Below the pieces are notes generated by a model, which saw nothing but the letters and a program-made list of their open reading frames with translations, had not been told where the DNA came from and did no database searches. Shown here piece after piece: positions 35,520 through 45,042 of a DNA stretch of 64,000 nt. The translations under genes and the position numbers were made by a program. The stretch covers positions 62,001 through 126,000 of the forward strand of contig NZ_JAMBEP010000005.1 of assembly GCF_023374055.1 (NCBI RefSeq). Direction: 5' to 3'. Each line of letters starts with the position of its first letter. Within the stretch, counting starts at the first letter, position 1. The stretch is from Luteimonas galliterrae (GTDB lineage: Bacteria > Pseudomonadota > Gammaproteobacteria > Xanthomonadales > Xanthomonadaceae).

Positions 35520-35777
35520 ATGCTGACCCCCGCCCAAGCCCGCCTCGCCTATCTGCCCACGGCCCTGACCGCGCAAGCGTTGTTGGTGGCTGTGGTTGCT
35601 GCCCTTTTGAATCAATGGTTTGCGCTTGACGCAAAGCACGCCTGGCTGGTGTCCGGCATCGTCTCCGTACCCGCTGCCATGTTCGTCATGCCAGCCACCG
35701 GTGCCCTGCTGGCCTGGCTCAGCCGCGACCACATCGTCCCATTCACGGGAGGAAAAATCCCGGGGGCGGGACAATGA
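35520..35777 (+). CDS. Small two-helix membrane protein
   Basis: The 85-residue protein has two predicted transmembrane helices (about 13-32 and 42-66). The stop overlaps the start of the SDR gene (ATGA), so it is part of the same transcription unit. I do not recognise a family. The start is the ATG at 35520; the open frame extends upstream only as antisense of the lysR gene. Confidence 0.6.
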   Translation: MLTPAQARLAYLPTALTAQALLVAVVAALLNQWFALDAKHAWLVSGIVSVPAAMFVMPATGALLAWLSRDHIVPFTGGKIPGAGQ

Positions 35778-36691
35778 AGGCGGCCCTGATTGTCCTGGGC
35801 GCCACGGGTGCCGTTGGCCATGGCGTGGTGCAGGCCGCACTGGACGGCGGCTGGCCGGTGATCGCCATCGCCCGCGACGTCGCTGCGCTGAACGCCTTGC
35901 GCCAGCGGCATGCCGGCGCCGACCTGGTCGCAATCAGCGCCTCGGTCGGCAGCGAAGCCGACGCGGCGCGGCTGGGCGAGGAATTGCGCGCGCTGGGCCG
36001 GCCGCTCGGCGGCGTGGTCGCGACCGTTTGCGGTGGCGGCAAGCGTGGCCGCCTGCTCGACCAGCCGGCCGACTTCCTGCGCCGTACGCTCGACGAAGAC
36101 CTGCTGCCGCATCTGGCCGCCGCACGCCATCTGCTGCCGCTGCTGGCCGAATCCGACCGCGGCGGCGCCTACGTGCTGATCGGCGGTCCGGGCGGCGAGC
36201 ATCCGTGGGCCGGCTACGGCCACGACTCGATCGCCGCCGCCGCGTTGCGCATGCTCGCCCGCGTGCTGCACGACGAGGCGCGGGCGTATCCGATCCGCGT
36301 GCAGCTGCTGGCGGTGGATTCGCCGTTGCAGACCGAAGCCAACCGCAAGCACGCATGCACGCAATGGCCGAACGCGCTATCGGTCGGCCGTCGCGCGCTG
36401 GCGCTGATCGAGCATTCGGCGGCCGTGCCCGCCCATGCCGTGGTGCGCTACGCCGCGTGGCCTGCGGCCGGATCGCTGGCGAACTCGCCCTGGTCCGACG
36501 ACATCGACTTGCCGGCGACGGCGCCGACCGCAGAAGCGCTCCCGCCCGATGTCGAAAACGCGGTCGCTCAATCGACGAATACGCAAGGACCGGATAGCGA
36601 CGCCGAGCTGCTGCCACCACGCTGTCTGCATGACGCGCGCACGCTGCTGCAGACGCTCGCCTCAGCCAAGCCGCGCTCGCACCAGACCTAG
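35774..36691 (+). CDS. SDR-type Rossmann protein, probably NAD(P)-binding
   Basis: The 305-residue protein begins with LIVLGATGAVGHGVVQAAL, the Gly-rich dinucleotide motif of short-chain dehydrogenase/reductases. The remaining SDR catalytic residues look degenerate: where Tyr-x-x-x-Lys is expected there is GYGHDSIAAA (Tyr present, Lys replaced by Ser), and the serine strand reads VLIGGPGGE. The C-terminal 60 residues are an extra low-complexity region. In MexEF-OprN systems an oxidoreductase (MexS) is encoded beside the pump, which gives a possible parallel. Coupled by ATGA to the membrane protein gene; 50 bp before the RND adaptor. Confidence 0.72.
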   Translation: MKAALIVLGATGAVGHGVVQAALDGGWPVIAIARDVAALNALRQRHAGADLVAISASVGSEADAARLGEELRALGRPLGGVVATVCGGGKRGRLLDQPADFLRRTLDEDLLPHLAAARHLLPLLAESDRGGAYVLIGGPGGEHPWAGYGHDSIAAAALRMLARVLHDEARAYPIRVQLLAVDSPLQTEANRKHACTQWPNALSVGRRALALIEHSAAVPAHAVVRYAAWPAAGSLANSPWSDDIDLPATAPTAEALPPDVENAVAQSTNTQGPDSDAELLPPRCLHDARTLLQTLASAKPRSHQT

Positions 36692-36741
36692 CGCCCACCT
36701 ACCCCAGCTCACACCGAAAACCAATCAGGAACCTCCCCCCG

Positions 36742-37941
36742 ATGAACGCTCCCAACAAATTCCAAGTCCGTTCGGGTACCCGATACTCGCTCGCGGCGCT
36801 CGCCCTGAGCGCTGTGATCGCGGCGGCCATCGCCGCGTGCAGCAGCCAGGCCGCGCCGGGCGAAGGCGCGGCGCCGCCCGCGCCCGAAGTCAGCGTCGCC
36901 ACCGTGTTGTCCAAGCCGGTACGGCAGTGGGACGATTTCACCGGCCGCGTCAGCGCGGTGGAAACCGTCGAACTGCGTCCGCGCGTCAGCGGCTACGTCG
37001 AACGCGTCGCTTACAAGGAAGGCCAGGAAGTCAAGAAAGGCGACCTGTTGTTCGTGATCGACCAGCGCCGCTACCGCGCCGAACTCGCCCGCGCCCAGGC
37101 CAACCTGGAGCGCGCGCGCAGCGAAGCGCGGCTGGCCCAGACCCAGGATGCGCGCGCAGCGACCTTGCTCGAAGCCAAAGCGATCTCGCGCGAGGAATTC
37201 GACTCGCGCAAGGCCGCCACCGCGCAGGGCAACGCCGGCGTCAACGCGGCGCAAGCCGCGGTCGAAAGCGCGCAGCTGGACCTGCAGTTCACCCAGGTGC
37301 GTTCGCCGATCGACGGCCGCGCCGGCCGCGCGATGGTCACCGAAGGCAACCTGGCCCAGGCCGATTCGACGCTGCTGACCACGGTCGTGTCGCTGGATCC
37401 GGTGCACGTCTACTTCGAAAGCGACGAGCAGACCTACCTGCGCTACAACCAGCTCGCCCGCGACGGCGAGCGCGCCGCGGCCGGCAACCCGGTGCGAATC
37501 GGTCTGGCCAACGAGGAAGGCTATCCGCATACCGGCAAGCTCGACTTCACCGACAACCAAGTGGATTCGAACACCGGTACGATCCGCGCCCGCGCCGTGG
37601 TGCCCAACCCCGACCGCGTGTTCACGCCGGGCCTGTTCGCGCGCGTCCAGATCGAAGGCAGCGCGCAGTTCAAGGCCATGCTGATCGACGACAAGGCCGT
37701 GCTCACCGACCAGGACCGCAAGTACGTGTACGTACTGGGCCCGAAGAACACGGCGGTGCGCAAGGACGTGGTGCTCGGGCGCATGGTCGACGGCCTGCGC
37801 GTGGTCAACTCGGGCCTGGCGCCCGCCGATAAGGTGGTAGTGCACGGCGTGCAGAAGATCTTCTTCCCCGGCATGCCGGTGGCGCCGAAGCTGATCGCGA
37901 TGGGCGCGCCCGCTCCGACGCAACAAGTCGCGATGAAGTGA
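36742..37941 (+). CDS. RND efflux periplasmic adaptor (MexE/AcrA family)
   Basis: The 399-residue adaptor has a lipobox IAAC (about residue 33) after a signal segment. It has a barrel-sandwich (VELRPRVSGYVERVAYKEGQ), a helical hairpin (about 105-175: YRAELARAQANLERARSEARL), and a membrane-proximal domain with KAMLIDDKAVLTDQDRKYVYV. It joins the inner-membrane pump to the outer-membrane factor in the periplasm. First of the pump genes, followed by a short repeat and the permease. Confidence 0.9.
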   Translation: MNAPNKFQVRSGTRYSLAALALSAVIAAAIAACSSQAAPGEGAAPPAPEVSVATVLSKPVRQWDDFTGRVSAVETVELRPRVSGYVERVAYKEGQEVKKGDLLFVIDQRRYRAELARAQANLERARSEARLAQTQDARAATLLEAKAISREEFDSRKAATAQGNAGVNAAQAAVESAQLDLQFTQVRSPIDGRAGRAMVTEGNLAQADSTLLTTVVSLDPVHVYFESDEQTYLRYNQLARDGERAAAGNPVRIGLANEEGYPHTGKLDFTDNQVDSNTGTIRARAVVPNPDRVFTPGLFARVQIEGSAQFKAMLIDDKAVLTDQDRKYVYVLGPKNTAVRKDVVLGRMVDGLRVVNSGLAPADKVVVHGVQKIFFPGMPVAPKLIAMGAPAPTQQVAMK

Positions 37942-37952
37942 CGTGATCGAAG

Positions 37953-37995
37953 CCCTCTCCCGCCTGCGGGAGAGGGTTGGGTGAGGGCGCGCGAC
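37953..37995. repeat. Palindrome ccctctcccgcctgcgggagaggg
   Basis: A 24-bp perfect palindrome followed by ttgggtgagggcgcg. It is the same family as the core at 20893-20916, in opposite orientation. It lies between the adaptor and pump genes and can form a stable intercistronic hairpin. Confidence 0.85.
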
Positions 37996-38080
37996 CTGAC
38001 AGTCCGCGCCGAACCAAACAAGCAAGCCTGGCTGCGTCAGAAAACGCGGGCCAAGCCCACCGATTGCCTAAGGATTCCCC

Positions 38081-41000
38081 ATGGACTTCTCAAAATTCTT
38101 CATCGACCGGCCGATCTTCGCCGCCGTGCTGTCGATCGTGATCTTCGCCGCCGGCCTGATCTCGATCCCGCTGCTGCCGATCGGCGAGTACCCGGAAGTG
38201 GTGCCGCCTTCCGTGGTCGTGCGCACGGTGTATCCGGGCGCGAATCCCAAAGTGATCGCCGAAACCGTGGCCACGCCGCTGGAGGAATCGATCCGCGGCG
38301 TCGAAGGCCTGATGTACATGAAGTCGGTCGCCAGTTCCGACGGCGTGCTGGCCACCACGGTCACCTTCCAGCCCGACGTCGACGCCGACGAGGCGACGGT
38401 GCGCGTGCAGAACCGGGTCAGCCAGGCGCTGGCGCGTTTGCCGGAGGACGTGCGCCGGCAGGGCGTGACCACGCAGAAGCAGTCGCCGGTGTTCCTGATG
38501 GTGGTGCACCTGGTGTCGCCGTCCGGCAAGTACGACACGCTGTACCTGCGCAACTACATGCGCCTGCACATCAAGGACCGGCTGGCCAGCATTCCCGGCG
38601 TCGGCGATGCGCAAGCGTTCGGCGGCGGCGATTACGCGATGCGGCTATGGCTGGATCCGGACAAGGTCGCCGCACGCGGCATGACCGCCGGCGATGTGGT
38701 GCGCGCGGTGCGCGAGCAGAACATCCAGGTCTCGGCCGGCCAGCTCGGCGCCGAGCCGATGGCGAACGGCAGCCAATTCCTGACCCCGATCAACGCCCGC
38801 GGCCGGCTGTCGACGCCCGAAGAGTTCGGCAACATCGTGCTCAAGAGCGGCGAAGGCGGCGAAGTGGTGCGCTTGTCCGATGTCGCGCGCGTGGAGCTCG
38901 CCGCCGGCGACTACACGATGCGCGCACGCCTGGACGGCCAGAATGCCGCCGCGATCGGCATCTTCCAGGCGCCGGGCGCGAACGCGCTGCAGATCCGCGA
39001 CGAAGTGATCCGGCGCATGGACGAGGCCGCCAAGACCTTCCCGCCGGGCGTGGAGTACAAGTCGATCTACGACACCACGGTCTTCGTGCGCGATTCGATC
39101 AAGTCGGTGATCACCACGCTGCTGGAAGCGACGCTGCTGGTGGTGCTGGTCGTGATCCTGTTCCTGCAGACCTGGCGCGCCTCGATCATTCCGCTGATCG
39201 CGGTGCCGGTGTCGGTGGTGGGCACGTTCGCGGCGCTGTACCTGCTCGGATTCTCGATTAATACGCTCACCTTGTTCGGCCTGGTGCTGGCGATCGGCAT
39301 CGTCGTCGACGACGCGATCGTGGTCGTCGAAAACGTCGAACGCCACATCGAGCACGGCGCCAGCCCGCTGGAAGCGGCGCACCTGGCGATGAAGGAAGTG
39401 TCCGGCCCGATCATCGCGATCGCGCTGGTGCTGTGCGCGGTATTCGTGCCGATGGCCTTCCTGAGCGGCGTGACCGGCCAGTTCTACAAGCAGTTCGCGG
39501 TGACGATCGCCATTTCCACGGTGATCTCGGCGATCAACTCGCTGACCCTGTCGCCGGCCTTGGCCGCGCGCCTGCTGAAGCCGCACGGCGCGCCGAAGGA
39601 TGCGCCGACGCGCCTGATCGACCGCGCTTTCGGCTGGCTGTTCCGCCCGTTCAACCGCTTCTTCGGCACCAATGCGCAGCGTTACGAGCGCGGCGTGTCC
39701 AAGGCGCTGGGGCGCCGCGGCGCGGTGTTCGCGATCTACGCGGCGCTGCTGGTCGCCACCGGGCTGATGTTCCAGCTCGTGCCGCGCGGCTTCATCCCGG
39801 TGCAGGACAAGTCCTACATCATCGCCGGCATCAAGATGCCCGAGGGCGCTTCGATCGAACGCACCGATGCGGCGCTGAAGAAGATCGGGCAGATCGCGAT
39901 GGGCATCGAGGGCACCCAGAACGACGTCGCCTTCCCCGGCTTCAATCCGCTGCAGTTCATCAACACGCCAAACTACGGCGTCACCTTCATCAACCTCAAG
40001 CCGTTCGGCGAGCGAACGCGCAGCGCGTCCGAGATCAATGCGGAACTGAGCGCCAAGCTCGCAGGCATCCAGGAAGGCTTCGCGTTCTCGCTGCTGCCGC
40101 CGCCGATCCAGGGCCTGGGCAACGGCTCGGGCTATGCCGCCTTCGTCGAAGACCGCGGCAACCTGGGCTACGGCGCGCTGCAGAGCGCGGTGCAGGGCAT
40201 GCAGGGCGCGGGCGCGCAGACGCCGGGGTTGGGCTTCATCAACAGCAGCTACCAGGCCAACGTGCCTCAGCTGGACGCCGAGGTCGACAGGGTGAAGGCC
40301 AAGGCGCAGAACGTGCCCTTGACCGAGCTGTTCGACACGCTGCAGACCTATCTGGGTTCGGCCTACGTCAACGACTTCAACCTGTTCGGCCGCACCTGGC
40401 AGGTGATCGCGCAAGCCGACGGGCCGTACCGCGACAACGTCGAAGACATCGCCAACCTGCGCACCCGCAACGCCAACGGCGAGATGGTGCCGATCGGCAG
40501 CATGGTGAAGGTCACCCAGACCTACGGCCCCGACCCGGTGATCCGCTACAACGGCTATCCGGCTGCGGACCTGCTCGGCGAGGCGGACCCGACGATGCTG
40601 TCGTCGGCGCAAGCGATGGAGAAGATCCAGGAGCTGGCGAATCAGGTACTGCCCAACGGCATGGAGATCGAGTGGACCGACCTGAGCTACCAGCAGGCGA
40701 CCCAGGGCAACGCGGCGCTGGTCGTGTTCCCGCTGGCGGTGCTGCTGGCCTTCTTGGTGCTGGCCGCGCTGTACGAAAGCTGGACGTTGCCGCTGGCGGT
40801 GATCCTGATCGTGCCGATGTGCATGCTCGCCGCGCTGATCGGCGTGGGCATGACCGGCGACAACAACGTGTTCGTGCAGGTCGGCCTGGTGGTGCTGATG
40901 GGCCTGGCGTGCAAGAACGCGATCCTGATCGTCGAATTCGCGCGCGAACTGGAAATGCAGGGCAAGAGCATCGTCGAAGCGGCGCTGGAAGCCTGCCGCC

Positions 41001-41248
41001 TGCGCCTGCGCCCGATCGTGATGACTTCGATCGCCTTCATCGCCGGCACCATCCCGCTGGTGTTCTCGCACGGCGCCGGCGCGGAAGTGCGCCAGGCCAC
41101 GGGCATCACCGTGTTCTCCGGCATGCTCGGCGTCACCCTGTTCGGCCTGTTCCTGACGCCGGTGTTCTACGTCGCGCTGCGCAAGTTGGTCACGCGCGGC
41201 AAGGCCGCGACGCCGCCGGAAGCGCTGTACGGGGTGAACCATGCCTAA
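38081..41248 (+). CDS. RND multidrug efflux permease (MexF/HAE1 family)
   Basis: The 1055-residue inner-membrane pump starts MDFSKFFIDRPIFAAVLSI. It has 12 helices with two large periplasmic loops. GIVVDDAIVVVENVERHIE in TM4 carries the paired aspartates of the proton relay, and the HAE1 signature GANPKVIAETVATPLE follows the first helix. Length and sequence are nearest the MexF/BpeF-type pumps that export chloramphenicol, quinolones or biocides; the actual substrate is unknown. The last 8 nt overlap the next gene. Confidence 0.93.
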   Translation: MDFSKFFIDRPIFAAVLSIVIFAAGLISIPLLPIGEYPEVVPPSVVVRTVYPGANPKVIAETVATPLEESIRGVEGLMYMKSVASSDGVLATTVTFQPDVDADEATVRVQNRVSQALARLPEDVRRQGVTTQKQSPVFLMVVHLVSPSGKYDTLYLRNYMRLHIKDRLASIPGVGDAQAFGGGDYAMRLWLDPDKVAARGMTAGDVVRAVREQNIQVSAGQLGAEPMANGSQFLTPINARGRLSTPEEFGNIVLKSGEGGEVVRLSDVARVELAAGDYTMRARLDGQNAAAIGIFQAPGANALQIRDEVIRRMDEAAKTFPPGVEYKSIYDTTVFVRDSIKSVITTLLEATLLVVLVVILFLQTWRASIIPLIAVPVSVVGTFAALYLLGFSINTLTLFGLVLAIGIVVDDAIVVVENVERHIEHGASPLEAAHLAMKEVSGPIIAIALVLCAVFVPMAFLSGVTGQFYKQFAVTIAISTVISAINSLTLSPALAARLLKPHGAPKDAPTRLIDRAFGWLFRPFNRFFGTNAQRYERGVSKALGRRGAVFAIYAALLVATGLMFQLVPRGFIPVQDKSYIIAGIKMPEGASIERTDAALKKIGQIAMGIEGTQNDVAFPGFNPLQFINTPNYGVTFINLKPFGERTRSASEINAELSAKLAGIQEGFAFSLLPPPIQGLGNGSGYAAFVEDRGNLGYGALQSAVQGMQGAGAQTPGLGFINSSYQANVPQLDAEVDRVKAKAQNVPLTELFDTLQTYLGSAYVNDFNLFGRTWQVIAQADGPYRDNVEDIANLRTRNANGEMVPIGSMVKVTQTYGPDPVIRYNGYPAADLLGEADPTMLSSAQAMEKIQELANQVLPNGMEIEWTDLSYQQATQGNAALVVFPLAVLLAFLVLAALYESWTLPLAVILIVPMCMLAALIGVGMTGDNNVFVQVGLVVLMGLACKNAILIVEFARELEMQGKSIVEAALEACRLRLRPIVMTSIAFIAGTIPLVFSHGAGAEVRQATGITVFSGMLGVTLFGLFLTPVFYVALRKLVTRGKAATPPEALYGVNHA

Positions 41249-41822
41249 TACCGTTCCGCAGATCCCCTCGCGCGAAGACATCCGCGAGGTCATGGCCGGC
41301 GAGGCGCATTCCGCGCCTCGCCGCAACGCGCCGACCGCCGGCGAGCATTTCGAGATCGTCGATGCCCTGTACCGTTTCGGCGCAGGGCAGGATTTGCGCG
41401 ATCGCGGCTTGTTCGAATCGGCCTTCGCGGCCGACGCGACACTGGATTTCACCGGGCCGGCGCAGCGGCTGGGCGCGCGGATTCCGGTGTTTTCCGGGCG
41501 CCAGGCCATCGCCGACACCGTGTTCGCGAATATCGCGGCGCTCGACACGACCCATACCGTCACCAACCCGCGCGTGACCGCTTACGACGGCGACCGCGCC
41601 ACCTTGTCCGCCCTGGTCGAAGCGCAGCACCTGCCGCGCGACGATCACAGCCGCCATCTGTTGCTGAAGAACCTCTACACCGCCGAACTGCGCAGGCAGG
41701 GCGACCGTTGGGTGATCCAGTCGTTGCGGATCGGCAATGTCTGGCTGACCGGCGATCCTTCCGTGCTGTTTCCGCAAGCCGCCGCGACGCGCAGCGATTC
41801 TTTGGAGAGTCCCCATGCATGA
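41241..41822 (+). CDS. NTF2/SnoaL-like protein inserted in the efflux operon
   Basis: The 193-residue protein has an alpha+beta barrel typical of SnoaL/NTF2 domains: EHFEIVDALYRFGAGQDLRD, LFESAFAADATLDFTGPAQ, RQAIADTVFANIAALDTTHT and KNLYTAELRRQGDRWVIQSLRI. No signal peptide. Members bind or isomerise small polycyclic or aromatic molecules. The gene overlaps both neighbours (8 nt with the pump, 8 nt with the outer-membrane factor), so it is firmly part of the operon, which suggests it handles the exported compound. Most RND operons lack such a gene. Confidence 0.78.
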   Translation: MPNTVPQIPSREDIREVMAGEAHSAPRRNAPTAGEHFEIVDALYRFGAGQDLRDRGLFESAFAADATLDFTGPAQRLGARIPVFSGRQAIADTVFANIAALDTTHTVTNPRVTAYDGDRATLSALVEAQHLPRDDHSRHLLLKNLYTAELRRQGDRWVIQSLRIGNVWLTGDPSVLFPQAAATRSDSLESPHA

Positions 41823-43287
41823 CCTGAAACCGACCGCGCTCGCGATGCTGAAAACCGCGGCGCTCACGCTGGCGTTGGCCGCTTGCGCCGTCGGCCCCGA
41901 TTTCGTGAAGCCGACCGTCGCCGCGCCCGAGCGATTCGCGCGCGCCGAAGCGGCCGCCACGCCCACCGCGGCCGACATCGCCCTGCGCGAAGCCGACGCC
42001 GAATTCTGGCGCGGCTTCGAAGATCCGCAGCTGACCTGGCTGGTGGAGGAATCGCTGGCCGCCAACCACGACCTGCGCATCGCGCTGTCGCGTTACGACC
42101 GCGCCAACGCGCTGCTGCGCGAAGCCAAGTTCGACCGTTTCCCCACCGTCACCGCCGATGCGCAGGCCAGCGACGCGCGCAGCAGCGCCGACCAGGCGCC
42201 GGGCGCCTCGCGCGCCGACCGCGACGGCGAAAGCTACAGCGCCGGCATTTCGGCGACTTGGGAACTGGACCTGTTCGGCCGCATCCGCCGCAACGTCGAG
42301 GCCAACCGCGCCGATGCCGCCGCCACTGCGGCGGATCTGGAGGCGCTGCAGGTGGCGATCGTCGGCGAAGTCGCCCGCACCTACATCGAGTTGCGCGGCC
42401 TGCAGGAACGGCTGCACGTGGCGCGCGAGAACACGGACAACCAGCGCGAGACGCTGCGCCTGGTGCAAGCGCGCCTGGACGCCGGCCGCGACACCGAATT
42501 CGACACGTCGCGCGCCCGTGCGCAGCTGGAAACCACGTCGGCGCGGATACCGGCGCTGGAAGCGCAGATCGCCGTATCGATGCACCGCCTGGGCGTGCTC
42601 AGCGGCAAAACGCCCGACGCGCTGATCGGCGAGTTGGACGCGCAGAAGCCGTTGCCCGCCCTGCCCGCGCGGCTGGACGCCGGTACGCCCGGCGAATTGC
42701 TGCGCCGCCGCCCGGACATCGCCGCCGCCGAGCACCGGCTGCACGCCGCCACCGCGCGCATCGGCGTGGCCACTGCCGATCTGTTCCCGCGCTTCACCCT
42801 GGGCGGCCTGATCGGCAGCCAGGCGATCGACAGCAGCGCGCTGTTCGAGCGCGACAGCGAAACGCGGCTGGTCGCGCTGGGCATCGACTGGTCGTTCCTG
42901 GACATCGGCCGCGTGCGCGCCCGCATCGCCGCTTCCGATGCCGATGCCGCCGGCGAACTGGCGCGCTACCAGCAGACCGTGCTGCTGGCGCTGGAGGACA
43001 CCGAAAACGCGCTGGTGCGCTATGCCAAGGCGCGTGTCGAAGACGGCCACCTGGAACGCGCCGCTACCGACAGCGCGCGCGCCGCGCAACTGGCGCGGGT
43101 GCGGTACGAGGCCGGCGCGTCGGGATTGCTGGAAGTGCTCGATGCCGAACGCACGCGCCTGCAGGCGCAGGAAGCGTTCGCCGATGCCCGCACCCGCAGC
43201 GTGGTCGGCGCGGTAGGACTGTACAAAGCGCTGGCAGGCGGCTGGCCGCAGCGTCAGCCGCTGCGCGAGGATGTCGCCGATCTCTAG
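41815..43287 (+). CDS. Outer-membrane efflux lipoprotein (NodT/OprM family)
   Basis: The 490-residue outer-membrane factor has a lipobox LAAC (about residue 24) then AVGPDFVKPTVAAPERF as in OprM/NodT. It has repeated helical hairpins (DLFGRIRRNVEANRADAAAT, YIELRGLQERLHVARENT, LRRRPDIAAAEHRLHAATARIGVATADLFP). It makes the TolC-like channel with the preceding adaptor and pump. A 3' gap of 155 bp follows before an unrelated gene. Confidence 0.92.
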   Translation: MHDLKPTALAMLKTAALTLALAACAVGPDFVKPTVAAPERFARAEAAATPTAADIALREADAEFWRGFEDPQLTWLVEESLAANHDLRIALSRYDRANALLREAKFDRFPTVTADAQASDARSSADQAPGASRADRDGESYSAGISATWELDLFGRIRRNVEANRADAAATAADLEALQVAIVGEVARTYIELRGLQERLHVARENTDNQRETLRLVQARLDAGRDTEFDTSRARAQLETTSARIPALEAQIAVSMHRLGVLSGKTPDALIGELDAQKPLPALPARLDAGTPGELLRRRPDIAAAEHRLHAATARIGVATADLFPRFTLGGLIGSQAIDSSALFERDSETRLVALGIDWSFLDIGRVRARIAASDADAAGELARYQQTVLLALEDTENALVRYAKARVEDGHLERAATDSARAAQLARVRYEAGASGLLEVLDAERTRLQAQEAFADARTRSVVGAVGLYKALAGGWPQRQPLREDVADL

Positions 43288-43442
43288 GCGCGATTTGGCC
43301 GGTTCATGCTTCGCGATTGCGTTTAGGAACCCGAACGAAGTGCGCGCATCGCGTATGAATGCGCGCATCTTCACCATGCTGCGACCGCGACTGTCCTAGT
43401 TTGCAGGCGATCGCAGAACGAAGGCGCAACGCGCCAGGCAGC

Positions 43443-43814
43443 ATGGCCCACATGAATCTCCGTGGACGTCCTCCGCAATCCAGTGCCGCCCGCCAGCCGT
43501 TCGAGGAAGAGAGCGACTGGATGGATTACGAGCGGCATTTTCGACGCGTCTACCGTGAGGCGGTCTACTACTCCACCGGCCGCGGCTGGCCGGACTACGC
43601 GCCGGCCTACCGCTACGGCTACGAAAGCTACGGCCGCTTCGGCGGCCGACGCTTTGATGAGGTGGAAGCCCAGTTGGAACACGACTGGGACGCCGGCCGA
43701 GCCGAATCGCGCCTGGCCTGGGCCGAAGCGAGGGGCGCGATCCGCGACATCTGGCAGTTGATCGACCAGGACATCAGCGGCGAACGCGGCCGGTCGACCG
43801 ATCGGCGGCAGTAG
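43443..43814 (+). CDS. Small protein of an aromatic-motif family (member 1)
   Basis: The 123-residue cytoplasmic protein has a core YERHFRRVYREAVYYSTG, then [15 protein letters not shown], then FDEVEAQLEHDWDAG and SRLAWAEARGAIRDIW. The same order of elements is found in the next gene and at 55669-56001. I do not know a named family. Start is the ATG at 43443 or the second ATG at 43452; the upstream open frame has no support. It is 155 bp after the efflux operon. Confidence 0.6.
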   Translation: MAHMNLRGRPPQSSAARQPFEEESDWMDYERHFRRVYREAVYYSTGRGWPDYAPAYRYGYESYGRFGGRRFDEVEAQLEHDWDAGRAESRLAWAEARGAIRDIWQLIDQDISGERGRSTDRRQ

Positions 43815-43901
43815 CGCGCACGCCGGAAGGCGCGGAATTCACCCGCACTGGACGGCCGCAGGGCTAGCTTGGAAAGCATGCCGAAAGGTGGAGGGCGCGC
43901 C

Positions 43902-44360
43902 ATGAGTACGCTGCAGAAAGACCATATCCTCGGTACCGGAAGCGCTACCCTAGGCGGCGGCGTGCTCGGCGCGGTCGTCGGCGCGGTCGTCGGCGGCACG
44001 CCGGGGCTCACGCTGGGCGCGGTCGCGGGCGGCGCAGCGGGCGCGATCATCGGGCATCGCCTGTCCGAAGCGGCCGATCCGCGCGGCGACCTCGGCCACT
44101 ACCAGCAGGTCTACCGCACCACGCCTTATTACGTCGAAGGCATGCGCTGGGAGGATTACGCACCGGCCTACCGTTACGGCCTGGACACCTACGCCACGCA
44201 CGGCGGCCAGCCTTTCGCGATGGCGGCGCCGACGCTGGCCGAAGATTGGGGGCGCGTTCGCGGCGTCTCCCGCTTGAGCTGGGAACAGGCGCAGCCTGCG
44301 GTGGAGCACGCCTGGCGCGAGCTCGACGACAACCTGCGAGCGATGGGCCGCGTCGAATAG
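43902..44360 (+). CDS. Glycine-zipper protein with the aromatic motif (member 2)
   Basis: The 152-residue protein starts at the ATG 7 nt after GGAGG. Residues 10-55 form a glycine zipper ([15 protein letters not shown] ... [13 protein letters not shown]) typical of membrane-inserting Gly-zipper domains. The C-terminal part has [15 protein letters not shown], then [14 protein letters not shown], then [27 protein letters not shown], homologous to members 1 and 3. The N-terminal domain differs from the other members, so the aromatic motif is a separable domain. Function unknown. Confidence 0.7.
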   Translation: MSTLQKDHILGTGSATLGGGVLGAVVGAVVGGTPGLTLGAVAGGAAGAIIGHRLSEAADPRGDLGHYQQVYRTTPYYVEGMRWEDYAPAYRYGLDTYATHGGQPFAMAAPTLAEDWGRVRGVSRLSWEQAQPAVEHAWRELDDNLRAMGRVE

Positions 44361-44442
44361 CGCAGCCGCAAGGCGATCCGGGGTTGCGATACGGGTGTCG
44401 CGCTACCATGTGCGTCTTCTCCCCCGCATTGCCGGAGCCGCC

Positions 44443-45036
44443 ATGGCCTCTCACGACGATAGCAACGCGGTCAGCCGCGAACAGGCCGAGGATGCGGTGC
44501 GCATCCTGCTGCGCTGGGCCGGCGAAGACCCGGCGCGCGAGGGCCTGCTGGATACGCCCAAACGCGTGGTCGAGGCTTACGGCGACTGGTTCAGCGGCTA
44601 CGCCGGCGACCCGCACGAATACCTCGCGCGCACGTTCGAGGAAGTGGCCGGCTACGACGAGATGATCGTGCTGCGCGACATCGAGTTCGAAAGCCATTGC
44701 GAGCACCACATGGCGCCGATCATCGGCAAGGCGCACGTCGGCTATCTGCCCGACGGCAAGGTGGTCGGCATCAGCAAGCTGGCGCGCGTGGTCGAGACCT
44801 ATGCGCGCCGCTTCCAGGTGCAGGAGAAGATGACCGCCCAGATCGCCCACTGCATCCAGCAGGTGCTCAACCCGCGCGGCGTCGGCGTGGTGGTCGAAGC
44901 CACCCACGAATGCATGACCACGCGCGGCATCCACAAGCGCGGCGTCAGCATGGTCACCTCCAAGATGCTGGGCGGTTTCCGCGACGATGCGCGCACCCGC
45001 GCCGAGTTCCTGCGCTTCATCCGCGATAGCGGCTAG
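44443..45036 (+). CDS. folE: GTP cyclohydrolase I
   Basis: The 197-residue enzyme opens GTP to 7,8-dihydroneopterin triphosphate, the first step of folate (and pterin) synthesis. [41 protein letters not shown] and [18 protein letters not shown] carry the Zn ligands (Cys-His-Cys) and active-site residues; [11 protein letters not shown] follows. The start chosen is the ATG at 44443 ([10 protein letters not shown]), because the upstream extension of the frame lacks a ribosome site and is not typical of FolE. Confidence 0.95.
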   Translation: MASHDDSNAVSREQAEDAVRILLRWAGEDPAREGLLDTPKRVVEAYGDWFSGYAGDPHEYLARTFEEVAGYDEMIVLRDIEFESHCEHHMAPIIGKAHVGYLPDGKVVGISKLARVVETYARRFQVQEKMTAQIAHCIQQVLNPRGVGVVVEATHECMTTRGIHKRGVSMVTSKMLGGFRDDARTRAEFLRFIRDSG

Positions 45037-45042
45037 TTTTTT

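Noticed and set aside
38645-41566. 973-codon minus-strand open frame opposite the RND pump
   Set aside because: The plus-strand frame encodes a clear RND permease. The antisense product is His/Arg/Gln-rich with no domain, as expected from GC-rich third positions.
43326-43354. ECF-type promoter (GGAAC) before the aromatic-motif gene
   Set aside because: GGAAC is present but no CGTT-type -10 is at proper spacing, so it was not annotated.
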